From Paulinella micropora (lineage: Eukaryota > Cercozoa > Imbricatea > Euglyphida), in the NCBI GenBank assembly GCA_009731375.1, contig BJOX01000298.1, forward strand, positions 26,737-76,984: 50,248 nucleotides of DNA, written 5' to 3'. The notes under the pieces were generated by a model. It searched no databases, was not told the DNA's origin, and saw nothing but the letters and a program-made list of their open reading frames with translations. The first letter of the stretch is position 1. Every line of letters starts with the position of its first letter. Positions 26,590-37,282 of the stretch are shown here, piece after piece. A program made the position numbers and the translations under genes.

Positions 26590-27762
26590 GCTTACGTTGA
26601 AAATCCTGGATCCATTTTTGTGCTGATTTGTTTCCTTGGCATGGATCCTCTGACAAACAGACTAGACAGAACGAACCGAAGGTAATTTCCGTGTTTTACA
26701 TTACCATAACTATATATTTCAATGTATGGTTGACGAGCTGAACTTTGACCATAAACAGATCTAGCTATAGAATTTTCGCTGTACCTTAGCATGCGTTTCT
26801 AGCTATTAATATCTGCAAATACTATCATAGGGGTAGTCTTGTCGCTTTGATATCGCGTGTCGTATATTTTTGATCGTGATATTAATATAGATATACTCTA
26901 GATGATTATTAATACGTCTAGTACTTACGTTTCACAACGATTCATTCCCAATAGATGATGACCGTGCGTTATGAGCTAGATGAGTAGCAAGCATTTTTCT
27001 ACTAGTATTTTAATAATATACTAATTTTACCGGTTCGGTTATAAAAGAATATATTTATTGATGCCTATCCTTTTACTCAACCAATTCAATCAACTCCGCA
27101 AGTAACCCAATCTTCTGAGCTGATATTAATATAAATAAGGATCAAAGATGATGGGAAAATGTGGGAGACTAGCGGAGATGATGGGAAAATGTGGGAGACT
27201 AGCGGAGCCAAAAACAACCAAGGCAAACACCAGCCGATTCCCGTTGTCCGGCCTAACGATAATATATTCCTGTCTAAAAAGTGTAACGGCCACTTCTAGT
27301 AATATTTAATCGTTACCCGGTTAAGAGGGTTATTAATATTAACGACCTTTTATTTACGGTGTCTGTATTGACACTGTGACAAGGGTATATTAAAGGAGCA
27401 CATATTTACCTATCTGCGCCTACACTGTGACCCTTCCCCGGTTTATCCGATAACCCCCGTTGACAGTGATTAGGAGTAGAGAGGTAAATGTGAGTGGTAG
27501 GAATATGGAGGCTGTCGAGGTTTGTCTCGAGGTTGATGGCTTCTCTTCCTTCTTGGGATCGTGTAGGCGATTGAAGGAAAGAAATGTGCGTTACTCCGAA
27601 TGATTTGGATTTCGGAAAATGTGCGAAATTCGAACTTGAATTTGACTTCGGATTTAATTATCAAATTTGAATTTTGAATTTTGCTCTACACTCTTTCCCC
27701 CCCCCCCCTGATGACTCTTGTCATGCAAATGTGAGTAGTAACTTCTCTCGGTCTGGCTTTCC
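26590..27762. other. Non-coding, AT-rich stretch
   Basis: No gene is recognised. It holds a 30-bp tandem duplication at 27147-27206 and a short C-run near 27698. Confidence 0.5.
27147..27206. repeat. 30-bp direct tandem duplication
   Basis: GATGATGGGAAAATGTGGGA and the next ten bases occur twice in a row without change, at 27147 and 27177. Confidence 0.95.
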
Positions 27763-27990
27763 CACGTCGGGCGCATTAGCTAATCTTACCTTAGGCCGGT
27801 AAGATTTGTTAACGTGCCCCCATTTACACTCCACAGGCTCCCTTGATGGGACGGAGGCTAATCAGGGCCTAAACATTAGGCAATTCGCCGTCGGGCGCTT
27901 TGGCAAATCTCACCTTGGGCAGGCAAGATCTGCTAACGTGCCCCCACTAACGCTCCACGGATTCCCTTGAAGGGACAGAGGCCGATCGGG
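27763..27990. repeat. About 125-bp diverged direct duplication
   Basis: 27767-27870 and 27892-27990 share CGTCGGGCGC, AACGTGCCCCCA, CTCCAC(A)GG and CCCTTGA(A/T)GGGAC in the same order with scattered changes. It may be part of an LTR or other repeat. Confidence 0.8.
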
Positions 27991-28082
27991 GCTGGGAGGG
28001 AGTCTGCTTGATAGTTCGCGAGACAGAAGGGAATTTCCCAGCACTTCACTCATGGGTCGAGGATCCTCCTGATCCTGGGCCT

Positions 28083-28122
28083 ATTAGTCGGTTGTTAGCT
28101 TGATGCCGATGACAACCGACTA
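28083..28122. other. Perfect 12-bp inverted repeat
   Basis: TTAGTCGGTTGT and ACAACCGACTAA are separated by about 16 bases and can form a hairpin. Function is unknown. Confidence 0.7.
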
Positions 28123-28288
28123 ACAGGCCCGTCCATTTGTCGGAATGAACGGGCGCTTTGCCAGTCTAGCTTTTTGTTTGTTTTGGTTGTCCTCGGTGGA
28201 CTTTTCGTGGAGTTAATATATATATATAGAGCCATCGCGAAGTTTTGTCGAAAGTGTCTAAGAGATTTACAACCCACTTTGGAGGGTT

Positions 28289-30708
28289 TCAAAATGCGTC
28301 ATCCTCCTCCGCTTCCAGACTTCTCATGTAATCCTCCTCCGTGCTGGATTGTGAGGATGCTCGGTCCCGCTCCTCTGGTTGGTCCAAGGGAGGGAAATCT
28401 CGATCGTGATCAAGTTGAGTCTGGAGCAAGTCCCGTTCCTCATCGGAGAGGTCGAATGGATGAATGGAGGACTGTGGCTGCACGGATTCTGGGTATAGTC
28501 GTCGAATCACGGCCCCGACTTTATGTTTATATACCTGCTCCCATCGGGGGTAGCAGTGTTGGGAGCGGTAGATATAGTCCAATGACTTTGTGGCCCGGTG
28601 CCATCGGAACTCTGCATCTTGTACAGCACTGTCCCACTCGGACGAGCGTTCTGTCGAAATTGTCTACCCCACTCCTCAGTCCAGAGCCGGAGGTTCTGAG
28701 GATCGGTTGGGGGTGAGCCCAAGCTGTCGCCTAAGGCGCGCATCGCTGGTGGATAGCCCATGATCCGTATCAGACGTACGCGAATGTGGATGAGCCACAC
28801 CGCAGGTTGTTCGTGCTGAAAACGGATATAGTGTCTTTGCCTTACTCGCGCCACTCCCTGAAATCTTGCGGGGATTAGTGGTCGCCGGGTGCGATTCGTC
28901 ATCCGCCTATGGCAAGGGGGCGAAGATGAGATATGTCTAGCAACGTGTGATGGGAGGTTACGGTTATAAGGGGCGCAGCACAAGGGGCAATCCGAGAGCC
29001 TCCTTGATCTGGCGCAACTCGTCACCTTCTGTTGCCAGTTCCCCGTCGTTCCCATGGGTGATCGTGGCCCTTTCTGAGATGATAGGCCCGATATGCCTTG
29101 ACCTCCTCCGGCAGAGGCACGCCCGCTCTTTCCAGGACTAGGTAATAGGCATTGATATCCCCTTGTGACCATCGGAGCCGTCGGAGCTCGTGGGGTTCCA
29201 AGAACTGTTTGGCCAATGCGTTGATACTATAGAATCGGAACACATATGCCGTTTGTTGGTCGGATAAGCTGGCCCAGCCTCGGAGAGACCGAACCAGTGT
29301 CCACTAATCCATGGTCCGTGTTGTGGTATCGCCCGGAGTGTATGTGTGTGGCGCCACATGTGGGAGTGGGTTTTCCCGAGAATGCCAGGTTGGTTCCCCC
29401 TGGAGGATCTCCGAAGGTTTCGCGATCGGGTATTGCCACCGCCGCGTCCTCTCAGTGTTGTTGTGCTATATACACATGTGCGGCCCATATCGCTTCGGCG
29501 ACATATATATGTCGGGAGCAAGAAGCCATTGGTGCCCACAGTGTCGGGTGCCGTAGAACATGGCTGAGTTTACCCCGCCACAGACCACCCTGAGCAGGTT
29601 CTCGTCTTGGGCTGCGTAATGGCAACACGAGTTGTGGGACCATACCCCCCGCTCATCCTCTAGTGGCGGGAATGGTGGCGGCATGATCTCCTGGCTTGGT
29701 TTCTCCTCAAATAGGTGAGGATCCGGAACCCAGTTAACTTGGTATCCGATCAGCCGATGTCGGTACGGCTCCTCCGTCGGCTTAAACGGATTGGTACGCG
29801 GGTTCGTGGTGTGTCTAAGCGCAGGGCACTCGAGCCTCAGTCCGCGCTCCGCGTCCGTAATGTCCGGGTATGGAGGGTAGATTCGATGGATCCAACGTGA
29901 CACCGGGTCGAAGGCATACCGGATAGGTCTTGCGAACTCTTCGAGCGCCTCAGGACCCTCGAGGAGGTGAGTCCATCCCTCGCAGCATCACCTCTTCCGG
30001 TATGCGATATGGTTGCAGTAACCGGAGGACGTGTTCGTAGCTGACCTTAAGGAGAGGGCTGGAAGCTTAAGGGGGAGGCTTGGGTGACTCTGAGTTGCTG
30101 CCCCATGTGATGACCAGGTATACGTTCTTCGATACCGGCCTATCCCCATGGCAGTACACCTGCCGATCGATCGGTCCGTATATGTACGGGAATCATGTCA
30201 TCAGTTTTGTGGAAGTATGCCAAGTATGTCTCGTTCCTGCCCCAGTGTCGGGTTTGTTCGGGCGGCGGACAGCGATGGTGCTGATACGCCAGGTCGTAGA
30301 CCGCAGGAGAGGGTCGTGGTTCCTCGATCGGGTTTAACCCGTTACGCCGACGTTTCTCTAGTATTTGAGGCGAGCCTTTATTCTTCGCTCTGCTTTGCTG
30401 TCAGCGGGGTATCGCTCTCCTCGGACTCGTCAGAGCCCCACCGGCCGACCTCGTCCGTTATATGCCATCGGCCGTCACCGTCCGGAGGTGGAGTGGCTAG
30501 GCCATCCGGATCGACGTCCTCGTCCGTCGGAGGAGAGGAAGGTGTGGCCGCAACACTAGCCGGCGTTGCGACCCCCTCCGGTCTCATATGGGTTGACTCG
30601 GTGTCAGAGTGATCGGAGAGTGTGTCGTGTGGGCTATTGGAGATGATTGGGCTCGGGCGGGGTTGGACAGTTCCCTCCGGAATGATTTCGGCCCCCTTGG
30701 CATCCGAG
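28289..30708 (-). pseudogene. Decayed retroelement-like coding region (3' part), disrupted by the copia element
   Basis: Minus-strand frames with coding-like composition follow one another but change frame and contain stops. The 5'-most piece is open from the copia insertion point to 30378 and is Pro, Ser and Asp rich (PEGVATPASVAATPSSPPTD). A later piece at 29466-29903 contains ITDAERGLRLECPALRH and a Cys/His cluster (HNSCCHYA, CGGV, RHCGHQW). A third, near 29022-29243, contains HELRRLRWSQGDINAYYLVL. I recognise no family. Gag of a Ty3-like element is possible, because a Ty3 fragment lies upstream on the same strand. It could instead be a dead host gene. Confidence 0.45.
30704..30708. other. 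Target site duplication CCGAG (left)
   Basis: The same CCGAG occurs at 39698-39702 just outside the other LTR. Five-bp duplications are typical of LTR retroelement integrases. Confidence 0.88.
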
Positions 30709-31249
30709 CGACAGAGTAGCAGTTCTTCCGAGCCGGAAGACTTACTAGACTACGGGCAATGGTACTCGCTGGATTAAAAGGTATTTTGCGCAGAGGGTGG
30801 ACAATGCCGTGAAGCAATTGACCACACTCTATAAGCAATAACTAGTCAATACAGGTGTCCCAGTATTTACTATTCCGTTATTATATTCCAAGTGTTCTCA
30901 GTTCACTTTTGCAGTTTGGTTACCTTTTAATACTGAATACAAACAGTGCTGCTTGAGCACAAGAACTACAATCCCTATCCGTTCCATCTATTGTTATCCG
31001 TTCTATAATTGGTTGGTCTACATAGGTCCCGACGGAGACCAACTCTGTTCTAGATAAATCAAGAAGGTCTAGAAAGGATGAATTGTAGATTGTGCAACTG
31101 TAAGTTGCACATTCTTCCTGTACTCGTAGAGAAATATGGTATTATATTGGCAAATGGCAAGGAGGGCCGGCAGAGAATAGGTTTACGTGAATTTGCCACA
31201 AAGGACAAATCCAGTAACGGAAATTCTCTGTTACGGTAGATCTCCGACG
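30709..31249 (-). repeat. Copia 3' LTR (541 bp)
   Basis: In element orientation it starts CGTCGGA and ends CTCTGTCG, not the usual TG...CA. Both ends are fixed by the target duplication on one side and the polypurine tract on the other. Confidence 0.93.
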
Positions 31250-31258
31250 CTCCCCCTC
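31250..31258 (-). promoter_or_regulatory. Polypurine tract GAGGGGGAG
   Basis: It is directly upstream of the 3' LTR in element sense, the position of the plus-strand primer in LTR retrotransposons. Confidence 0.88.
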
Positions 31259-32726
31259 AAAGAACGTAAACTTATCTGCCTTGACTGCTTAGTAATAAAA
31301 TAATTTATTATTATGTCCGCACCAAGGACCTTATGATCATAAATGAATTAACATGTCTATGCCCTATCACTCACGTTGGCGGTGAAAAGCCAGACCAAAA
31401 GAAGGTCATTTACTTACCCTCACTCTCTCTGAGATGTAGAGTCAGAAGTGGCTACCCCACTTACCGCGGCATGCATATATCAGTAAGATTATATGCAAGG
31501 CTGGCGTCCCACGGTAAAGTAAGGCATCTCTGACGAGAAGACGATTATCAANNNNNNNNNNTATAAAAAAGGTAAGTTGCGCCCATACCGGCTGAAACTT
31601 GAAGTATGATCATGCATCGGAAAAATTACATAACATATAATCAAAATATAATAAGTCAGTAAGTCGACTTAGTAGATATTGATCCGGTAATACGATTTAC
31701 GGTGAAATTTAATGATTTCTATCCCTCATGCTTATATGATAAACAGACTGTCCACATATATGAAGTATAGACATGGACATCATATCGTAACTTGTAAAAT
31801 GTGGCATTAAATATTATAATAAAAGTTATGAAGGCAAATGTATAGAAAACATGCAATATGAAATATGGGCATGCCAAATTAATGCATTTGTCATAGAACA
31901 ATGAGTTCTGCAGAAAATGCATTTTATTTAGTATGTTCCATAAATCTGACTTAGTGAAAATAAAAATGGCAGCATTTCCCCGGCAAGGGGTACCTTTCGG
32001 AAAACTAAAGTAACAAAATCAGTTTTCAGGATCCCTTTGCCCGTTCCATGCCGGGTTTTCTTTTCGCTAAGCTTCTGGAACGTGGTGGCTACGAATCTTC
32101 ACTGATCACGGGCCTCTAGGGCCGCAACTCTGGGACTCCGCCTGGCACTCTGGGCCTGTCCCATGCTCTACTACCTAAAATGCCTATCAACGGAAGAAAG
32201 GTAGCGCACGGCAAAAACACGCCAAAAGCACAAATATTCATAGTGGCAAGTTCTATCACGCTACAAGAGTGCTTTTGGATGCAAAATCCCTAAGAGCCTG
32301 AGGCTACTCAGCGACTTTGAGTCCAGAAGCACTAAGTCGGTCGATGAAGCAGCCCACTTCCGAGTCGGCTGATCCAAGTGCTAAACACAACCTACAAAGC
32401 TGGGGTATGTAACAAATAGCGAGGTTGACCCTCGTAGTATGTAAAACACATCCGACATTGAGCGTTGGGACTCATTTCCGGCCCCCGGTCCAGTGACTTT
32501 GCCATTTCTGGCTCGTACCCCCTACTAAGGCTATGTCTATCCTATTCGTCCGTGAGCGCTATCTTTCTAAGCGCTTCCAAATCCAATCTAGGGCAGAATA
32601 CGTCCAACAACGTGTCTGCTTGATCCTTGGGCAAATACTTAGTCAAAACACCCCTAACTTTCCTTTAGTACCGACCTTCCTAAACTTAGCTATGCCTTCC
32701 TGTTCTAGCTCGTGTAGGTAGTGTTC
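31259..32726 (-). other. Copia 3' non-coding region with a 10-N gap
   Basis: About 1.5 kb lies between the RNase H stop and the polypurine tract, with N31551-31560 and no recognisable gene. This is long for a copia 3' UTR. It may contain an untracked insertion or a decayed extra frame. Confidence 0.6.
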
Positions 32727-33593
32727 TTACAAAGGCAAGTGTTTCGTGCGTGGTCCGGCTAACCCGCGTTGCGCGGCTAGTATGGTCTGGGCGTTATCCT
32801 CATGAACATCAAATGGTTTGGGATCCGGGATGCCTAATTCACTTCGCATGTTGCAAATGGCCATAGCTTCCCTTAGTGCCTCATTGGCTGCGAAAATTTC
32901 CGCGTCGTTCGACGAAAGGGCAACTTTCGACTGCCGTTTGGACAGCCAACCCACGGGATCTCCTCCTACTAAGACTACATACCCAGTACGAGATTTACCC
33001 GTCTTTAAACAAACCCTGTGAGCCGCATCGGGCCAAACTGTCATTGGTCCTATCGGTCCTGCCTTCCCTACCGCACTAAGATCCTTCTTGCTGAACCATA
33101 GTACTCTATCGTTCTTCAGATATCGGATTATCTTCCCTAGCTTGGAATAAGTCTTCCCCACATCTACTGTCTGCATTACGTTTGCAGAATTGAGCGCTTC
33201 CTCTATATCCGGCCTAGTCATCTTGGCCAAAAAGAGTAAACTCCCGACTATCTGTGGAATTGAAAACTGTCTAAGTCTAGCTTGCTCGTCCATTGGCATT
33301 GGGTCAGTTTTTGATCCGGGTGTTGCGCTGGGCTTGCAGTGTTCATACCCGTAAAATTTTACAACTTTCCGAGCGTAACTTTGCTGATTTAGGATAATTT
33401 CCGACTTTGTCTGAATAATTTCCATTCCCTTGAATTCTTTTGCTAAACCAAGTCTTTTAATGGGGAAATGCATTTCAAGTCTCTCGCAAAATCTATCATA
33501 GGCCTGTCTGCTGGGTGCCATGAAAATGAGATCGTCTACATGGAAAACGCCTACTATTCCCTCACCTAAGCTCACTCCTTTCTCCATAAACAT
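32727..33593 (-). CDS. Copia RT (C-terminal part) and RNase H
   Basis: The frame carries VGVFHVDDLIFMAPS with the RT catalytic VDD, then GMEIIQ, then a copia RNase H with KTGKSRTGYVV, VALSSNDAEIFAANEALREA, ELGIP and VHEDNAQTIL. It ends ..RTKHLPL with a stop at 32727; the usual KHI.(I/V).YH end is cut short. Codons open upstream (LLKQLGFIALQSDPC) show that it continues the RT frame at 33623-35083 after a one-base shift. Confidence 0.92.
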   Translation of the reverse strand: MFMEKGVSLGEGIVGVFHVDDLIFMAPSRQAYDRFCERLEMHFPIKRLGLAKEFKGMEIIQTKSEIILNQQSYARKVVKFYGYEHCKPSATPGSKTDPMPMDEQARLRQFSIPQIVGSLLFLAKMTRPDIEEALNSANVMQTVDVGKTYSKLGKIIRYLKNDRVLWFSKKDLSAVGKAGPIGPMTVWPDAAHRVCLKTGKSRTGYVVLVGGDPVGWLSKRQSKVALSSNDAEIFAANEALREAMAICNMRSELGIPDPKPFDVHEDNAQTILAAQRGLAGPRTKHLPL

Positions 33594-33622
33594 GCATGGG
33601 TCTGATTGAAGTGCTATGAAGC

Positions 33623-35083
33623 CTAATTGTTTGAGAAGCCGGAAAATATATCATACCAACGCTTTCCTGCCTGTGGCGCTCCGTATAATGCTTTGACGAC
33701 CTTCCATATCTTTCCTACTCTCCCTATCACTGACGCACCTTGTAGTGGGCGAGCATATATGGCGTCTATCATGCCGGCATTAAGATAGGCGTTTTTAAAG
33801 TCAACTCCGTACAGTCTCCTACCATAACTGACTGCCAACTTGCACAACATCAAAACTGATCTGCGGTTAGCGCATGGTACATAAAGCTGTTCAGGATTAT
33901 AACTTATACCAGGTTGCAATTGGTCACCCTTTAAGGACAAACGTGACTTGACGAACCGTAGTCCATCTTGGTCCGTTTTGACCTTATGCACCCAAGTTAA
34001 CCCAACTATCTCAACTCCGGCTTTCCTAGCCTCACTTTCGTCTACCCATTGGTAGGTCTTGAACTCAGCTATAGAACGTAACTCTTTATCTATCCCTGCC
34101 TGTAGATCTTTGAGTGTCATACCCTCTATTGCTAAGTCTGGCGGTAAATGTATGTAACACATCCACTCACTCGCTTCGTCATGTGAAATGCAATCATCCA
34201 TGTCATACATAGTAGTAACATGATGTGTAGATGTGCGGGATGGATCTACTTGCTTTCTCACTCTTTTTCCGCTGACTATGTTCGCTGCTGATATCTTGTC
34301 ACTCTGTTCCCAAGTAACTCTGGTTGGGGCCTTACCCTCTATATACTGTGGTGTGGGGTCATGTTGCGCGTTTGGACTGTTCATATCTACAGGCAAGGGT
34401 CCTATACTAATGCGCTCATCTATTTGCTCCCCCTGGACTGCATCAACCTCATGAGGTTCATGTTCAGTCTCTAGCTTGGCCTCTACCTTATCCTCTACCT
34501 CACTGTCTGCGTGCGATGTAGTGGTGGGACTGTGTGGGAATGGTGCAACTGGACTATCAGTGGAACTGGGCTCGAAATCAGCTACCTGGCTAGTTCCTAT
34601 GGCTATCCCGGTGTCTGAGAACCCCTGTGTGTTGCTGCGGTCTTGTTCATCGTCAAATTCTGGCTGTGTGTCTATCTCCCCCTCAGTTGCATCTTCCAAT
34701 ACAACCTGAGGCTCAATCGACTCACCTACCCTACTGAGATCGAAACGAACATTTCTAACTCCGGATAATACCTTCTGTCCGTCCCAAACTCTGTATAAAT
34801 TGCGATGCATATCGTATCCTACTAACTGTACTAACTTACCGGGCATCGATCCTTTACCATGTACCTTTCCTACGTGCATCACTCCCATACACCCAATGGG
34901 ACGTAATTGGTGCAATGGTGGTGCTCGTTTGAATAGTAATTGGTAAGGCGACGTGCCCTTATGCTGTCCTTTAGTTATAGATAAAATATTATATAGCACA
35001 GTGGCTGTATGCTCCATTTCTGCCCAAAAGTTGGGCGGAAATCGAGCATGCTGCCTAAGTGCGCGAGCAGGCCCCCCCGTCAC
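33623..35083 (-). CDS. Copia integrase C-terminal part and RT N-terminal part
   Basis: It starts inside the integrase (NFWAEMEHTATVLYNIL, TSPYQLLFKRAPPLHQLRPI, NLYRVWDGQKVLSGVRNV), then has an acidic linker. RT follows with IVGLTWVHKVKTDQDG, LYGVDFKNAYLNAGM (first catalytic Asp) and VVKALYGAPQAGKRWYD. The frame ends in a stop at 33623 after a shift at the A/T run 33642-33645, where loss of one T explains the break. The frame is open upstream to about 35160 and includes YKNGNARAERINGV, which matches the QNG.AER.N catalytic Glu block. Confidence 0.93.
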   Translation of the reverse strand: MTGGPARALRQHARFPPNFWAEMEHTATVLYNILSITKGQHKGTSPYQLLFKRAPPLHQLRPIGCMGVMHVGKVHGKGSMPGKLVQLVGYDMHRNLYRVWDGQKVLSGVRNVRFDLSRVGESIEPQVVLEDATEGEIDTQPEFDDEQDRSNTQGFSDTGIAIGTSQVADFEPSSTDSPVAPFPHSPTTTSHADSEVEDKVEAKLETEHEPHEVDAVQGEQIDERISIGPLPVDMNSPNAQHDPTPQYIEGKAPTRVTWEQSDKISAANIVSGKRVRKQVDPSRTSTHHVTTMYDMDDCISHDEASEWMCYIHLPPDLAIEGMTLKDLQAGIDKELRSIAEFKTYQWVDESEARKAGVEIVGLTWVHKVKTDQDGLRFVKSRLSLKGDQLQPGISYNPEQLYVPCANRRSVLMLCKLAVSYGRRLYGVDFKNAYLNAGMIDAIYARPLQGASVIGRVGKIWKVVKALYGAPQAGKRWYDIFSGFSNN

Positions 35084-35162
35084 CCCGTTTATTCTTTCAG
35101 CTCTCGCATTGCCATTTTTATATGCAGTGGCAGCATCTTTCCATATAATATCACTATACTTC

Positions 35163-35647
35163 TCACTGATCTCTTTTTGGGGCCGTAAATTCCTGATCGC
35201 AAACTACAACTTTAACTTTATTTTCTGTCTGTCTCTCCATGAACGCTATTGCTTTATGTATGCAAGATATAAATTCATTTTTATGTCTTAAGTAGAAATC
35301 AAGAGCATAACCCGAGAAATCATCCATAACCGTGAATTTATACCTTCTCCCTTCCCGTGACATGACTCTCCATGGGCCTTGCGTATCGCAATGTAACATC
35401 TCTCCCACTCTCTCTGCTCTAGGCAAATGATTGGAAGCAAAACGAGGCAACACGCTAGCTTTGGCTCACACATTCTACACTCTTCTCTCGCACTCTCTAC
35501 ACTACCATCTCTACCTATTAGCTTTATGCCTGCGGCGTCTGCAAATGCTTTAGTCCTCTCCCAGCTTACATGACCCACCATAGCATGCACTATACTAACA
35601 GGCAGCACTCTCACTCTCTTGACAGTAGAAGGGTACTTGACAAACAA
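35163..35647 (-). CDS. Copia gag-pre-integrase zinc finger and integrase core
   Basis: Two overlapping frames make up this region. The 35288-35647 frame has the HHCC finger (HAMVGHVSWERTKAFA then ECRMCE). The 35163-35453 frame has HCDTQGPWRVMSREGRRYKF and VMDDFSGYALDFYLRHKN with the first catalytic Asp, and ends at VVVCDQEF, where the second Asp lies. Frame changes occur near 35450-35480 and at the A-run 35173-35177, after which the integrase continues. Confidence 0.9.
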
Positions 35648-35741
35648 AACAGCATTCGTTATTATTAGTTTAGATGTTTAATACTCACTTTACTCTCTCT
35701 TGCTGTTGCTATTGTCCCTTTATTGTCTGAGGGTGTGGGTT

Positions 35742-37160
35742 TTATACTTGGGTTCTCCCACCCTGCTGCCCTGCCTCCCTCTCTCTCTCAGGCGCACCCT
35801 TAGGTGTGAAACGACAGTTAGGGTCTAGCTTATTGTCCTTATGGCTGTCCCATCGGTACAGCAAGGCTTTAGTTAGCCTTCCCCTGACTAGAATGTTCTT
35901 TTCCTTCACAGGCAGTGCTCCCTTCAAGATGAACATTTGTCCATTTTGATGGAGTACTGCTCTGTGATGGAAATGATCCATCGGGCCAGTGGGGGCCACG
36001 TTGATTGGCATGAGTGGATCGTAAAAGGCACTCTTGCAAATCTTATGCATTCGCCCCTCTCCATCTACTCTATCTACACACATCAACCCTGCCTCACCTA
36101 TGACTCTCGTTCCATTCCCTGTACTGAATGTTACCTTACCTATCTTCTTCAGCTCTTTCATCATCGTCTCATCGTGACAGACAAATTGAGTCGCACCACT
36201 ATCCTGGTACACATGTTTGCTCTTAGCTATCCTACTGTGTGCCATGACTGTAGTGGAGTCTTGTTTCTTTTTCGATTTGTTTTTCTTGTCTTTCTTTTTC
36301 TTCTTCAACTTCTTCTTCTTTCTTTTCTTCTTCGTCTGTTCTTCTTCCTCAGACTCAGAGGACTCAGAGGGCTCTGATGACATAACTTCAGGGACGTCAT
36401 CAGAGTCATCTGGGTCATAATCTCTATCAGGCATACCTGTCTGTATCTGTCCTTTCAGCTCTTCCTGCAAGTTAGTTATAACTGCTCTCACCTGTCTGTC
36501 TAACAGATTAATCCTCTCCCTAGACGCACCTGTGATTAGTTCCTGAGGAACTGTCACCTCAAGAAACTTACCTGTAGGGTCTAGTCTAACCTCTATCCCT
36601 TCTTCAGTCGGTGTGTTGGGTATGTTGAGTGTGTTTGGAGTGGAGTGTTTGTTGTCATGTTCGGTGGAGTATGGACTGCTAGGACTATTTCTTGTGTTGT
36701 GAGTCACAGTGACTAGCTCTATGGCTCTCATCACATCAGTCAGATATTTGTCTATCTTTCCTCCTACCTCAATCACTCTCCTCTCATCCCATACTCCCCC
36801 TGATCTTTTCAGCTCTCTGGCTATCTCGCCTACTGTCTGCAAGTCGATGCTGGAAACAAGTCTGTAAGGTGAAATGACTGATGGGGGAATGATGGTGGAA
36901 GTGGAGTATGGGGTACTGACCTGTTCCTCTTCCTCAGGGACGCTGAGGGCACACCTGTTGCGCGGAGACGCAGCATCGAATCCCTCAGCAAGGTCAGTTT
37001 GGGAAGTTCCCGGGACGCCGCGACCGGTCTGTTCGTCGTCACCTACAAATCTCCATGTCAGTGTGTTAAGTGTAGCTGAGGGGGTAGGATTAGCAACCCA
37101 AGGTGGGGGTTGATAATTCCAGTCCTCTCCCTCAGCTACACAGCGTAAATTACCGAACAT
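35742..37160 (-). CDS. Copia gag C-terminal region and protease
   Basis: A polar N-terminal part contains RELKRSGGVWDERR and a lysine-rich block. The aspartic protease site follows, at YQDSGATQFVCHDETM (DSGAT). After it come TFSTGNGTRVIGEAGLM and RMHKICKSAFYDPLMPINV, matching the copia retropepsin fold. It ends in an Arg/Gln-rich tail. It follows the gag frame and is separated from it and from the integrase by frame changes. Confidence 0.88.
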   Translation of the reverse strand: MFGNLRCVAEGEDWNYQPPPWVANPTPSATLNTLTWRFVGDDEQTGRGVPGTSQTDLAEGFDAASPRNRCALSVPEEEEQVSTPYSTSTIIPPSVISPYRLVSSIDLQTVGEIARELKRSGGVWDERRVIEVGGKIDKYLTDVMRAIELVTVTHNTRNSPSSPYSTEHDNKHSTPNTLNIPNTPTEEGIEVRLDPTGKFLEVTVPQELITGASRERINLLDRQVRAVITNLQEELKGQIQTGMPDRDYDPDDSDDVPEVMSSEPSESSESEEEEQTKKKRKKKKLKKKKKDKKNKSKKKQDSTTVMAHSRIAKSKHVYQDSGATQFVCHDETMMKELKKIGKVTFSTGNGTRVIGEAGLMCVDRVDGEGRMHKICKSAFYDPLMPINVAPTGPMDHFHHRAVLHQNGQMFILKGALPVKEKNILVRGRLTKALLYRWDSHKDNKLDPNCRFTPKGAPEREREAGQQGGRTQV

Positions 37161-37282
37161 ATCGAGAAATTCTTTCGCAATTTTCCGTAACTTTTTCTCG
37201 TATTACCCACTGCTGGTGGTCTGTCTGTCGCTGGCTGTTCTAAGTCAATGAACGGAAAATAGGCACTCTGTTTTGCGTGATA

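Noticed and set aside
28174-28716. Plus-strand open frame of 180 codons
   Set aside because: It is opposite minus-strand frames with more natural composition and has no recognisable motif or neighbours on its strand.
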